From: Sporolactobacillus laevolacticus DSM 442
GTDB lineage: Bacteria; Bacillota; Bacilli; Bacillales; Sporolactobacillaceae
NCBI RefSeq assembly: GCF_000497245.1
Contig: NZ_AWTC01000001.1
Location: 304,234-368,233 of the forward strand
Direction of reading: 5' to 3'
DNA length: 64,000 nt
The notes beneath the pieces were generated by a model, which saw only the letters and a program-made list of their open reading frames with translations, was not told the DNA's origin and ran no database searches. Below are positions 1-8,225 of this stretch, one piece after another (the stretch's first letter is position 1; each line of letters starts with the position of its first letter). The position numbers were made by a program, and so were the translations under genes.

Positions 1-209
1 TGCGGTGCGACAAAACCATTCGCGTCAATTAAGTACAACACTTTTTCCGTGTATTGCTGATGCTTAGCGGTTTTGGCAAGATCCACTTTGCTGTTCACAT
101 ACTTTACACTGTCCGGTTCACGGTCAGCCATGCTGCCGCAGCCGGATAGAAGTGCCATTGATAACACTAGCGATGCGCCGGTTACAATGATCGATGTTCG
201 ACGATACAT
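1..209 (-). CDS. gerM: GerM-like sporulation/germination lipoprotein, N-terminal part
   Basis: Only the first 69 or so codons are inside the window; the gene continues beyond the left edge. The peptide begins MYRRTSIIVTGASLVLSMAL, a basic n-region and hydrophobic core, followed by a lipobox LLSGC, so the product should be a lipid-anchored extracytoplasmic protein. An AGGAGG-type ribosome site precedes the ATG. Position just downstream of murI/racE on the same strand matches the racE-gerM order of B. subtilis, where GerM is a lipoprotein needed for sporulation (SpoIIIAG/SpoIIQ channel assembly) and germination. The catalytic-free GERMN domains lie outside the window, so the identity rests on signal peptide plus synteny. 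Confidence 0.7.
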   Translation of the reverse strand, partial: MYRRTSIIVTGASLVLSMALLSGCGSMADREPDSVKYVNSKVDLAKTAKHQQYTEKVLYLIDANGFVAP

Positions 210-295
210 GGTGTACCCTCCTTGATCCCTATAGGTTGTACTACCATGTATACGAGCTATCCATTCGAATAGACCTTTCTTATGGAAAAAGTTGT

Positions 296-1117
296 TTATT
301 CCATATCAATACGAACCGTCCGTACCTCAGGCTTATAACCGAGCAACTGCCCCCCGATTGCTTCCATCATTTGTGCTGATCCCGTTGTATAAAACTGATG
401 CACAGGCTGGCTGCGGTCTTTTCTCGTTAAATTCTTATGATAAAGCACGGTACTCACTTCTAGCGCGGTCTCCTCACCGGAATCAATCAACTTTATGGCC
501 GAACCCATTGCTTTCTGAATTAACGGGCGCAAAATCGGATAATGCGTACAACCTAAAATCAAGGTATCCATTTGCGCATCCGATTTCAATATATTTAACC
601 GTTCAGCAACCGTCTGATAAGCCTCCGGACTGCTGAAATTATTGGCTTCAACAAGCGGAACAAACTCAGGGCAGGCAAGACTATTTATGACGCTTTCATT
701 ATTGATATCGAGAAGTGCCTGCTGATACGCATTACTTTTTATCGTGCCGAATGTGCCGATGACACCAATGTGGTAAGAGCGGCTAACCTTCAGTGCGGAC
801 CGTGCTCCAGGGCGGATAACACCAATTACGGGAATATTAAGTTCTTTTTTTATTTGCTCATAGGCAGCTGCAGTCGCCGTGTTGCAGGCAATCACCAGCA
901 TCTTAATCGAATGATGTTTGAGCAGGTACCGAATCATTTGCCATGTATAGCTGCGCACTTCCTCAACTGGCCGAGGACCATAGGGACAGCGCTGATTATC
1001 GCCAAGATATACTATTTTTTCTTTCGGTAATTGTCTCATGATTTCTCGGGCAACGGTTAAACCGCCGACACCGGAATCAATAACACCTATTGGTTGATTC
1101 AAGAAAGTTCGCCTCAT
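296..1117 (-). CDS. murI: Glutamate racemase
   Basis: Cofactor-independent racemase that converts L-glutamate to D-glutamate for peptidoglycan stem peptides; cytoplasmic. The 273-residue length is normal. The N-terminal motif IGVIDSGVGGLTV and the two catalytic cysteine motifs are present: ACNTATA (about residue 79) and GCTHYP (about residue 190). The start has only a weak ribosome site. It is followed by gerM, as racE is in B. subtilis, and is the left flank of the 28-kb insertion that separates it from gerE in this genome. The symbol racE is used for the same gene in Bacillus. Confidence 0.96.
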   Translation of the reverse strand: MRRTFLNQPIGVIDSGVGGLTVAREIMRQLPKEKIVYLGDNQRCPYGPRPVEEVRSYTWQMIRYLLKHHSIKMLVIACNTATAAAYEQIKKELNIPVIGVIRPGARSALKVSRSYHIGVIGTFGTIKSNAYQQALLDINNESVINSLACPEFVPLVEANNFSSPEAYQTVAERLNILKSDAQMDTLILGCTHYPILRPLIQKAMGSAIKLIDSGEETALEVSTVLYHKNLTRKDRSQPVHQFYTTGSAQMMEAIGGQLLGYKPEVRTVRIDME

Positions 1118-1447
1118 TCACTATGTTTCTCGCTGCCATTGATCGAGACATTTGTGAAACCACAAGTCATTTCTCTGTCTAATTATGAAAGTCTTCAAAA
1201 TGCCTTTACCATCTTATCACAATCATTGATTCTGAGTGAGAACAATGGAAAAGCAGACATGATCTTCGCAATGGCAGATAAGCGACACTTCAGGAATTCT
1301 ATTTTATTAGCGTATGATGGACCCATGTTTTTTGACTTTTTATAAACAGTAAGAAAATTTTGTCACATCATGGTATACTCAATTTAATGAGTATAAAGTC
1401 CTGTTTTTCGCATAACATCACCGCTTATTCATACGGGAGGAACGTAA
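1118..1447. other. Intergenic region between divergent murI and chemoreceptor
   Basis: No convincing gene is seen. The longest plus-strand frame here overlaps the murI start, has no ribosome site and no family resemblance. Promoters for murI (leftward) and the chemoreceptor (rightward) must lie here; a TATACT box followed by TTTAAT near 1374-1388 is a possible -10 region, but no clear -35 or sigma-D (TAAA/GCCGATAT) pair is convincing. The left border of the non-syntenic insert relative to B. subtilis falls in or near this stretch. Confidence 0.4.
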
Positions 1448-2814
1448 ATGTTACGGTTTAAAAAAAATACGCAAAACACAATTGATACATCCGAACAATC
1501 TACTGAAAAAGGAGAATCCATCGGCAGAATTCAGGTCGCCGCCGATCAATTAAAAGGCATTGTAGAACAGCTGAAGCATGCTGCCGATGCCTTGAGTGTG
1601 ACATCCAGTTCAAGCCAGTCTAGTGTCTCGGAATTTAAAGTGCATACAGGCCGTACGGCTGACGATACATCGCAAGTAAATGAACAAATGCAGCGGATCC
1701 AGAACTCCGCACAAAAAATTCTATCCATTGTCACTGGTGTTCAAAAGGATAGCGAACAGACCTATCAAGATCTTATCCTATCCTTAAAGGCTGTTGATAC
1801 ATTGGAAAAAACAATGAATGCAATTCTGAATGGTCACCGCGAATTAATCAGCCAAATGAATGAGCTTGTCGAGCATTCAAAAAAATCGATCAAGTCTTTA
1901 AATTGATTGGATCGATTTCGGAGGAGACAAATATACTTTCGCTTAATGCCGCGATCGAAGCCGCAAGAGCCGGTGAAGCGGGTAAAGGTTTTTCCGTTGT
2001 TGCTACTGAAATACGCAAGCTGTCCGGCGAAACGCAGAAAGCAGTGCAAGACACGAAAGAAACAACTCAACTCATCCAAAAAGAAATCAAGAAATCGACA
2101 GAACGGGTGAACAAGGAAACTATTGAAATAGATAATGGCTCTCAGAACCTCAAGAACATTCTTGCTCATCTTGACACTTTTCGGGCTAAGCTGGAAACGA
2201 TCATGCTCGGAAGCAAGGAATCAGCAGCTGCCGTCAATGAACAAACAACAAGTATATCTGCCATATCGGAACTGATCAACCAAATCTCAGCCATGACTCA
2301 GACAAATCAGGCACTTGCCGAAACCGTTGACCAAGATGTCGCCAACCAATTCGAAAACATCGATCAGATGCTTTCATTAAATAAACGATTGATTGACACT
2401 TCGAACGAGCTTCAAGACTCAATCAAGCAGGACAAGCGCGCGACGATCCGGATCGATCCGGAAGTTGTTGAGCGTGTAAAACGCAATATTCTGCAGTTTG
2501 CTGATGATCATCCGCTTATTCCTTTAGAAGTGACCCGCCATAAGGGGATATTAAGCATTCTTCGCGATGAACATCCGGAACTTGAGGCAGTATTAAATCT
2601 TTCAGACGGCTCTTTCATTTTTTCCGATCCGGAAGCAGCGCTCGCGAACGCCGGTGCTCGCAAGTGGTTCCTTGAAGCCATGAAAGGAGTTCCTTATGTG
2701 TCGGACCCTTATTATTCCGCAATCACTAAGCGCCCATGTGTCACCTTGTCCTTTCCCATTATTGATGAAAACGAGGTCATTGGCGTATTCGGTGTGGACC
2801 TGACCATTCAGTAA
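1448..2814 (+). pseudogene. Methyl-accepting chemotaxis protein with C-terminal Cache-like domain, frameshifted
   Basis: Two overlapping frames make up one chemoreceptor. The first 152 codons (strong GGGAGG site before ATG) end at a stop at 1904-1906. The second frame carries the rest: the MCP hairpin tip ([34 protein letters not shown]), then a C-terminal PDC/Cache-like sensor ending [12 protein letters not shown]. Reading changes at a run of seven A (1879-1885): with eight A the protein would continue [17 protein letters not shown], the expected family sequence. No transmembrane helix is visible, so it would be a soluble receptor with its sensor domain last. It could be a true pseudogene, a phase-variable gene, a slippage-rescued gene, or a sequencing error. 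Confidence 0.85.
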
Positions 2815-2824
2815 ACCAGCAAAA

Positions 2825-2866
2825 AACAGAGCCGAACAGATCATACATGATCCATTCGGCTCTGTT
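2825..2866. terminator. Bidirectional terminator
   Basis: A perfect 12-bp stem (AACAGAGCCGAA / TTCGGCTCTGTT) with an 18-nt loop lies between the convergent chemoreceptor and glycosyltransferase genes. T-rich and A-rich flanks on both sides would let it serve both directions. Confidence 0.8.
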
Positions 2867-2875
2867 CTTTACTGA

Positions 2876-3850
2876 TCAGCCATGTTTGACGCTTGAAATG
2901 GAGCGTACCCGATTAGCTGTGCTGAACCCTTTCGCTTCTTTTACGATATAAAGTGGACGATCTTTCGTCTCGTCATAGATTCTTCCGATGTACTCGCCTA
3001 TAACCCCAAGAATGAACAGCGTGAAACCACTGAACAGCAACTGAATAACAATCAGTGATGTCCACCCTGGTACAGTGCTGGAGGTAAACAATTTAAGGGC
3101 TAGGGCAATAATCATATAAGCGAAACCAGCAATTGAGAGTAATGCCCCGCCATACGTTGCGAGCTTTAATGGCTTGTATGAGAATGATGTTAATCCATCC
3201 ACTGAGAGCTTCAGCATTTTTTTCAGCGGGTACTTAGTTTCCCCGGCAAACCGTTCGTCCCGGATATATTCAATCGCTGTCTGTTTGAATCCAACCCAGC
3301 TGACGAGCCCGCGAATGAATCGGTTTTTTTCCGGAATCCGTTTCATTTCTTCACAGACGCGTCGATCAATCAATCGAAAATCTCCGGTATCCAAAGGGAT
3401 ATCAATTTCTGTTGACATACGCAAAGTCCGGTAAAAAAGCGATGCTGTCATTTTCTTGAAGAATGTCTCGCCTTTTCGCTCGACACGTTTGCCGTAAACG
3501 ACATCATAGCCTTCCTGCCACTTCTCAATCATCTTCAGGATCAATTCCGGCGGATCCTGAAGATCTGCGTCGATAACAACGACAGCCTGACCCGAGGCAT
3601 AATCCATCCCTGCGGTAATCGCAATTTGATGTCCAAAATTTCTTGAGAACTCAATCACTTTGACATTGGTGTCACCTTTGGAAATATAATTCAGCATTTC
3701 TGAGGTTCGGTCCCTACTGCCATCATTAACAAAGAGCAGTTCATAGCGCTCATAGGTCCGATCCATGACCGTTTTCAACCGTTTATAGGATTCATAAATC
3801 ACTTTTTCTTCATTGTACACAGGAACAACTACAGAATATTTGGCTGTCAT
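2876..3850 (-). CDS. Family 2 glycosyltransferase, polyprenyl-phosphate sugar transferase type
   Basis: A 324-residue membrane-anchored GT-A glycosyltransferase of the DPM1/GtrB/YkcC group, predicted to load a sugar from a nucleotide donor onto undecaprenyl phosphate on the inner face of the membrane. Residues 5-20 carry YSVVVPVYNEEKVIYES, followed by NDGSRD, the DXD-type VVIDADLQDPPE and the FSRNFGHQ motif. Two C-terminal transmembrane helices lie at about 235-255 and 270-290. It has a good AAAGGAGG site. Its 3' neighbour in transcription order is upstream: the GT39-type protein next to it (45 bp away) would use the lipid-linked sugar, like B. subtilis ykcB-ykcC. The sugar itself cannot be read from sequence. 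Confidence 0.88.
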   Translation of the reverse strand: MTAKYSVVVPVYNEEKVIYESYKRLKTVMDRTYERYELLFVNDGSRDRTSEMLNYISKGDTNVKVIEFSRNFGHQIAITAGMDYASGQAVVVIDADLQDPPELILKMIEKWQEGYDVVYGKRVERKGETFFKKMTASLFYRTLRMSTEIDIPLDTGDFRLIDRRVCEEMKRIPEKNRFIRGLVSWVGFKQTAIEYIRDERFAGETKYPLKKMLKLSVDGLTSFSYKPLKLATYGGALLSIAGFAYMIIALALKLFTSSTVPGWTSLIVIQLLFSGFTLFILGVIGEYIGRIYDETKDRPLYIVKEAKGFSTANRVRSISSVKHG

Positions 3851-3895
3851 GGCTTTGCCTCCTTTAACTGATCCATGCCCGCTGATTATTCATCA

Positions 3896-6055
3896 TCATT
3901 TTTTGTAAACATAAAGTGTTGACTGCCCATCAGGGCCGCTCTGGCTGAAGCTTGAACTCTGGTTTGACCATTCACTTGCCTGCACCTTTGTGCAATGTTT
4001 CTTAATCCAGTCTGTTACGCTGGAATCCTGGTTTCTACCCCAACTGCTTGATAAAAGGAAATAGTTAATTTCTCCGTCCTTCACCATCTTTTCCAATTTG
4101 CTAACGGTTAATGCAGGATCATTACCACCAAAACCGCCCATCGCCATGACCGCGTAGTTGGTTTTCATCATGATCGAGTATGCCGATTGCGCGCGCTCAA
4201 CAGCCAAAATAAATTTTTCCCCGTTATAATGCTTTCTTAAATAATTCAGAAGTTTCGTATTCACCTGTTCACCCATGCCGCCACCACGACGCATGCCACT
4301 CATCTTATGACTCATCGACCCATTTGGCAGTTGGTTTGATACATCGTTTGTCGAACTATTTTTTGTTGGCACTTGACCAGGAGCGCCTCCGGCATTGTTC
4401 CCTGGGAATCCGCTCTTTCCTTCATAAGACTGTCGCCAACCGCTCATTTTAGCGCCGCCTCTACCCATACCGCCCATACCGGAAAGTGTCGAACTAGGAC
4501 CTGCAACAGGAATTGAGCTGTTTGTTTGATTGAATGTCGATGGTAATGCCCAATACAGAGGAGGCAGCAGTATTAAAAAAATACCGGCTCCCGCGATCGT
4601 ACCTTTTGCCTTGTGCTCAGCCGATCGCCAAATCAATCCGAAACCTGCACAGAGGATTGCAGCAACGATCAGCAGAATAATCCAAAGTGTACCGATGCTG
4701 TTTTGGTAAAAGATCAAGGCTTCGAACACGAGCGTGACACCGAAAGCAATCGGTAACAGATAACTGCGCCAAGAATTCTGTTTATCACTGTAATCGCGCC
4801 ACAGATAGGAAAATCCAAGGCCAACCAGTGCTGCAATTGGTGGAGCCATGATGCTCAGGTAATATTGGTGAAAAAATCCAGCGATACTGAAGAATACCAT
4901 TGCCGGAGCAAGCCAAGCCAGCCAGAAAATAGCGAATGTGTGCTTTTGGTCGATTTTTCTACGGCGGAACCAGTCCGCTACAATACCGATTACTCCGAAA
5001 AGCACAAAAGGCAGAAGCCAGCTTGCTTGTCCAGATAAGGACTTGGAGAACAAACGAAGTGGTCCGGCACTTCCTGTTCCAAACATGCCGCCCTGCTGTC
5101 CGCCGCCCAGTCTGCCGCTTGGCCGTGCTCCGCCAATCTGGGTTTCAGAAGACAGTTCCCCAGATGACTTAGTTTTGGAGGTGATGCTGTTCTGAGTCGT
5201 TGCCTTCGTTTGGCTAACGGACTGCTTTTCTATCGAAGAGGGCGCCTTTTGTCCGCCGCCACTATTCTGCTGCCCAGTCAAACGAGAGACGCCGTTATAG
5301 CCAAAGGCAAGTTCCAGAACGGAATTCGTTTGGCTGCTGCCGATATAAGGACGTTTACTTGCCGGAACAGAGTCAACAACAATCGCCCATGATAGAGAGA
5401 TCCCCGCCAGCACAACCGTTGCTGCTGCCAAATGCAGAATTTTCTTCTTCCAGTTGACCTTCATGGCCAGCCAGTAAAAAAGGTAGACAGCCGGCAAAAT
5501 CATAAACGCTTCAAACATTTTTTCATTGAAACCGATCCCGACCATGACGGTACTCAGGATCAGCCAACGCATCTTTTTGACTTCCACCGCTTTGAAAACG
5601 GCCCATGCTGCAATAACTAATGTAAGGATTAAGATACTGTCCATGTTATTGGTCCGTGAGATAGCGATAAAAATCGGTGTAACGGACATGGTCAAGCCAG
5701 AAATAAAGGCTGCCAATTTTCCAGCCCTATGTTTTACCATTTGGTAAACAATAATTGTGGCGATGACTGCGGCCAACGCCTCCGGCAGCAGAACACTAAA
5801 GTTGCTAAAGCCAAAGATTTTGGCGCTCAAAACCTGAAACCAGAGTGCAACCGGCGGTTTATCGACGGTAATAAAACCCGCCGGATCAAAGGACGCATAG
5901 AAGAAATTGTGGAAATTCTTCATCATACTTTTTACCGCCACTGTATAATACTCATTCGTGCTCGCTTGATTGAGCAGAAAGAAGTTCATAAACGCCGAAA
6001 AAATAATGACACCAACCAGATAAAAATCAATAGATTTCTTTTTTAAAAAGTTCAT
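3896..6055 (-). CDS. GT39/ArnT-like membrane glycosyltransferase (YkcB-type)
   Basis: About 719 residues, starting at the ATG (MNFLKKKS) placed 9 nt after GAGGAGG rather than at the upstream codon six residues earlier. The protein is a polytopic PMT/ArnT-type transferase: the first extracytoplasmic loop carries FDPAGFITVDKPPVALW, the family's catalytic acid region, and about 11-12 hydrophobic helices follow. It should move a sugar from an undecaprenyl-phosphate carrier to an acceptor outside the membrane. It forms an operon with the GT2 gene immediately downstream. Odd feature: two long Gly/Met/Ser/Gln-rich low-complexity loops (about residues 260-330 and 530-600) and a C-terminal globular domain. 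YkcB-type proteins often have such loops. The acceptor is unknown. Confidence 0.85.
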   Translation of the reverse strand: MNFLKKKSIDFYLVGVIIFSAFMNFFLLNQASTNEYYTVAVKSMMKNFHNFFYASFDPAGFITVDKPPVALWFQVLSAKIFGFSNFSVLLPEALAAVIATIIVYQMVKHRAGKLAAFISGLTMSVTPIFIAISRTNNMDSILILTLVIAAWAVFKAVEVKKMRWLILSTVMVGIGFNEKMFEAFMILPAVYLFYWLAMKVNWKKKILHLAAATVVLAGISLSWAIVVDSVPASKRPYIGSSQTNSVLELAFGYNGVSRLTGQQNSGGGQKAPSSIEKQSVSQTKATTQNSITSKTKSSGELSSETQIGGARPSGRLGGGQQGGMFGTGSAGPLRLFSKSLSGQASWLLPFVLFGVIGIVADWFRRRKIDQKHTFAIFWLAWLAPAMVFFSIAGFFHQYYLSIMAPPIAALVGLGFSYLWRDYSDKQNSWRSYLLPIAFGVTLVFEALIFYQNSIGTLWIILLIVAAILCAGFGLIWRSAEHKAKGTIAGAGIFLILLPPLYWALPSTFNQTNSSIPVAGPSSTLSGMGGMGRGGAKMSGWRQSYEGKSGFPGNNAGGAPGQVPTKNSSTNDVSNQLPNGSMSHKMSGMRRGGGMGEQVNTKLLNYLRKHYNGEKFILAVERAQSAYSIMMKTNYAVMAMGGFGGNDPALTVSKLEKMVKDGEINYFLLSSSWGRNQDSSVTDWIKKHCTKVQASEWSNQSSSFSQSGPDGQSTLYVYKK

Positions 6056-6278
6056 CTTACATTTCCTCCTCATCGGTCAAAAACATCTTCGCCAACACCA
6101 CGGCTCGTCAGCCTGGGCTTTTGTTTAACGTCATTATGAACATTCATTCTTAAGAAAGGCTTAACTTCCGTTATGTTCTGATGCTGGGGGAAAAAATTAA
6201 AAAATGCATCGACAAATAAGAACATATGTTCTATAATTGATACAGCTAGAATTTATTATTTGATGATGGAGGAAACTT

Positions 6279-6830
6279 ATGTGGCATTTAGATCCTTTTG
6301 TAAACTGTCCGGTTTATGAAACCGAAAGTTTTACGCTTAGAAAATTAATGATTGAGGACAGTGAAGAGCTTTTTGAGTGTTATTCAGATCCTGTTGCAGC
6401 TCAGTTTTTTAACGGGGATAACTGCGGTGACGATTTTTACTATACGGATTTTGAAAAATTCAAGAAATGCATAAATTATTGGATTCACTCCTATACCATT
6501 CACGATTTTGTTCGCTGGAGCATCGTGCATAAGCAAACGAATAAATGCGTTGGAACAGTAGAATTGTGTCCTTCACATAAATATTCGAAGGCTCAGGAAA
6601 CGATAGGCATTTTGAGAATCGATGTGCTGTCATCGCTCGAGACAACAGACGCTATGGAGGAATTATTCGCAATCTTCATTAACCATTTTTATCGCGATTT
6701 TCAGCTGGACTTTTTGCTGACCAAAGCGGTTCCGCAGGCAGCAGTCCGTTTAACCGTATTGAACAAACATTCATTCATAGATGCGGCGCCAATGTGTACC
6801 ATCCCTTTTGCGCATTATTTTATAAAATAA
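6279..6830 (+). CDS. GNAT-family N-acetyltransferase
   Basis: A 183-residue cytoplasmic protein of the RimJ/RimL type, judged from the start (YETESFTLRKLMIEDSEELFECYSD) and central WSIVHKQTNKCVGTVEL strand region. A strong GGAGG site precedes the ATG. The acetyl-CoA loop (usually Q/RxxGxG/A) is not clearly recognisable: the region SSLETTDAMEELF occupies its place, so activity could be altered. Single gene, convergent with the LuxR fragment next to it. No substrate can be proposed. Confidence 0.75.
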   Translation: MWHLDPFVNCPVYETESFTLRKLMIEDSEELFECYSDPVAAQFFNGDNCGDDFYYTDFEKFKKCINYWIHSYTIHDFVRWSIVHKQTNKCVGTVELCPSHKYSKAQETIGILRIDVLSSLETTDAMEELFAIFINHFYRDFQLDFLLTKAVPQAAVRLTVLNKHSFIDAAPMCTIPFAHYFIK

Positions 6831-6855
6831 CCTAGCATTGAAAAACTAATTTTGT

Positions 6856-7190
6856 TTACTTGTCATGCTGCTGCATATAGATGACCAGTTCAGTACGGTT
6901 AGTCAGTTCAAGTTTATCTAGAATTCTAGAGACATAGTTTTTGACCGTCCCCTCTGTAATAAATAAGGCCTTCCCAATTGCTTTATTACTTTTTCCCAGC
7001 TTCACTTCATTTGCCACATCAATTTCCCGCTGTGTCAGAAGAGACAGTTTTTCTGTATCTCTCTGATCCTTTGCCGGTTTTTTGTGCAGTGCGGACACAA
7101 CTTTTAAGGCAATCTTTTCATTAAGCAGCATGCTGTTGGTGTTCGCCGCCTTAATTGCGCCGACAATCTCTTCTGATCCTGAATGTTCGT
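6856..7190 (-). pseudogene. Remnant of a NarL/LuxR-type response regulator, C-terminal part
   Basis: The visible frame ends with a complete LuxR-type helix-turn-helix: LLTQREIDVANEVKLGKSNK, then ITEGTVKNYVSRILDKLE. Upstream of the first ATG the reading frame stays open for about 20 codons (GSEEIVGAIKAANTNSMLL), which resembles the end of a receiver domain and its linker, but then meets stops. The phospho-acceptor domain is therefore missing. It is best read as a decayed response regulator rather than a free-standing GerE-like regulator; its sequence is distinct from gerE in this window. Confidence 0.65.
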
Positions 7191-7305
7191 TTCTCTTGCC
7201 TTTTATCGTTTGTCTTTCTACAATATGAGACTAGAGTCACATTTCAGTTTTTTCATTAATTAACGATAATAAAATAAATAACTTATAAAAAAAGGAATGA
7301 CTCTT

Positions 7306-8103
7306 GTGAATATTGAAGATCATTTGATACTCTTTTATCAGAAACTCTCCGTGTGGAATCTCGTACTCCGCCATATGAAATCTCAATTAATTATCTTCTT
7401 AAATCTCTCCTTCTTTTTATCGATTATTTTATTTGGTGTCTATCTCGAGATCTGTCGTCTTGTTACTTACTTATCTGATATTCATTGGCTCATATCCTTA
7501 ATGTTCTATTTTTGCTTTCTTGAAATCTCCTCTTTCTTATTTCTTAGGTATTATCTATTTCCCCGAGCCATCAAAAAGAGTATAGAGTTGTATCAAACCT
7601 CCTTTCAGTATTCCGGATGGCGCTATTTAATTTTCTCTGTTATCTCCGAATTTATAAAAACGAACAAACTGCTTGATCAAGGGATATTCTTCCTAATACA
7701 AGAATTTAGGAAACAGAGAAAGGTAAGAACTAAATTCATTCGCTTTTCGATTATAACTTATTTAATTTTAGGATCTTTGCTTGTTTTTTTCCCAATCTGG
7801 TTAACATTCAACAACTGGTATTTGTATCAGATTGTTGATGATAATGCCGGTTATGCATTCATTTATTTATCAATATCGTGTATCAATCTGTTGTTCGTCA
7901 TTATGATCAGCTGGCTTATTCGTTTTTATTTCAAGAGCTTAATTAGTAAAACAGCTCAATTAACAGAACTCATACAAATTTTAGAGAATATTGAGCTCGC
8001 ACGGAATAACAAGGATTTTTCAAAATTTATCGATCAATTTATTGATCAAGTCCATCCGGATCCTGTCCAAAAAATCATCGCTGAGAATTCTGTAGAAGTG
8101 TAA
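7306..8103 (+). CDS. Uncharacterised four-helix membrane protein, paralogue of the gene at 24353
   Basis: I do not recognise a family. A GTG start is chosen because AAAAGGA lies 10 nt upstream, and because the resulting N-terminus (VNIEDHLILFYQKLSVWNLV) aligns without gaps to the paralogue's MNFENRLFTFYSKLSIWNLV; the ATG three codons earlier touches the ribosome site. The 265-residue protein has two hydrophobic helices at about 30-75, a charged cytoplasmic stretch, and two more at about 145-165 and 180-205, then an acidic tail. FFPIWLTFNNW matches FIPIWSSFNNW in the paralogue. AT-rich composition suggests acquisition. Function unknown. Confidence 0.7.
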   Translation: MNIEDHLILFYQKLSVWNLVLRHMKSQLIIFLNLSFFLSIILFGVYLEICRLVTYLSDIHWLISLMFYFCFLEISSFLFLRYYLFPRAIKKSIELYQTSFQYSGWRYLIFSVISEFIKTNKLLDQGIFFLIQEFRKQRKVRTKFIRFSIITYLILGSLLVFFPIWLTFNNWYLYQIVDDNAGYAFIYLSISCINLLFVIMISWLIRFYFKSLISKTAQLTELIQILENIELARNNKDFSKFIDQFIDQVHPDPVQKIIAENSVEV

Positions 8104-8149
8104 AACATATGGGGCATTCATCCTCTGCTCGTACATTTTTGTTGTGTGA

Positions 8150-8190
8150 AAAAGTGCTGAAGAGAAAAAGGTTATCTCTCCAGCACTTTT
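8150..8190. terminator. Bidirectional terminator
   Basis: Stem AAAAGTGCTG / CAGCACTTTT with further pairing of AGAGA to TCTCT inside, between two convergent genes. T and A runs on the two flanks support use in both directions. Confidence 0.8.
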
Positions 8191-8225
8191 ATAGTGAAAT
8201 ATACGATCCAGTTAGGGTAAACACA

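Noticed and set aside
1094-1345. An 83-codon plus-strand frame opposite the murI start
   Set aside because: No ribosome site, overlaps the start of murI on the other strand and shows no family pattern.
6856-7190. A further gerE copy
   Set aside because: The helix-turn-helix is of NarL response-regulator type, with a receiver linker in front; it does not share gerE-specific residues or the gerE terminator.
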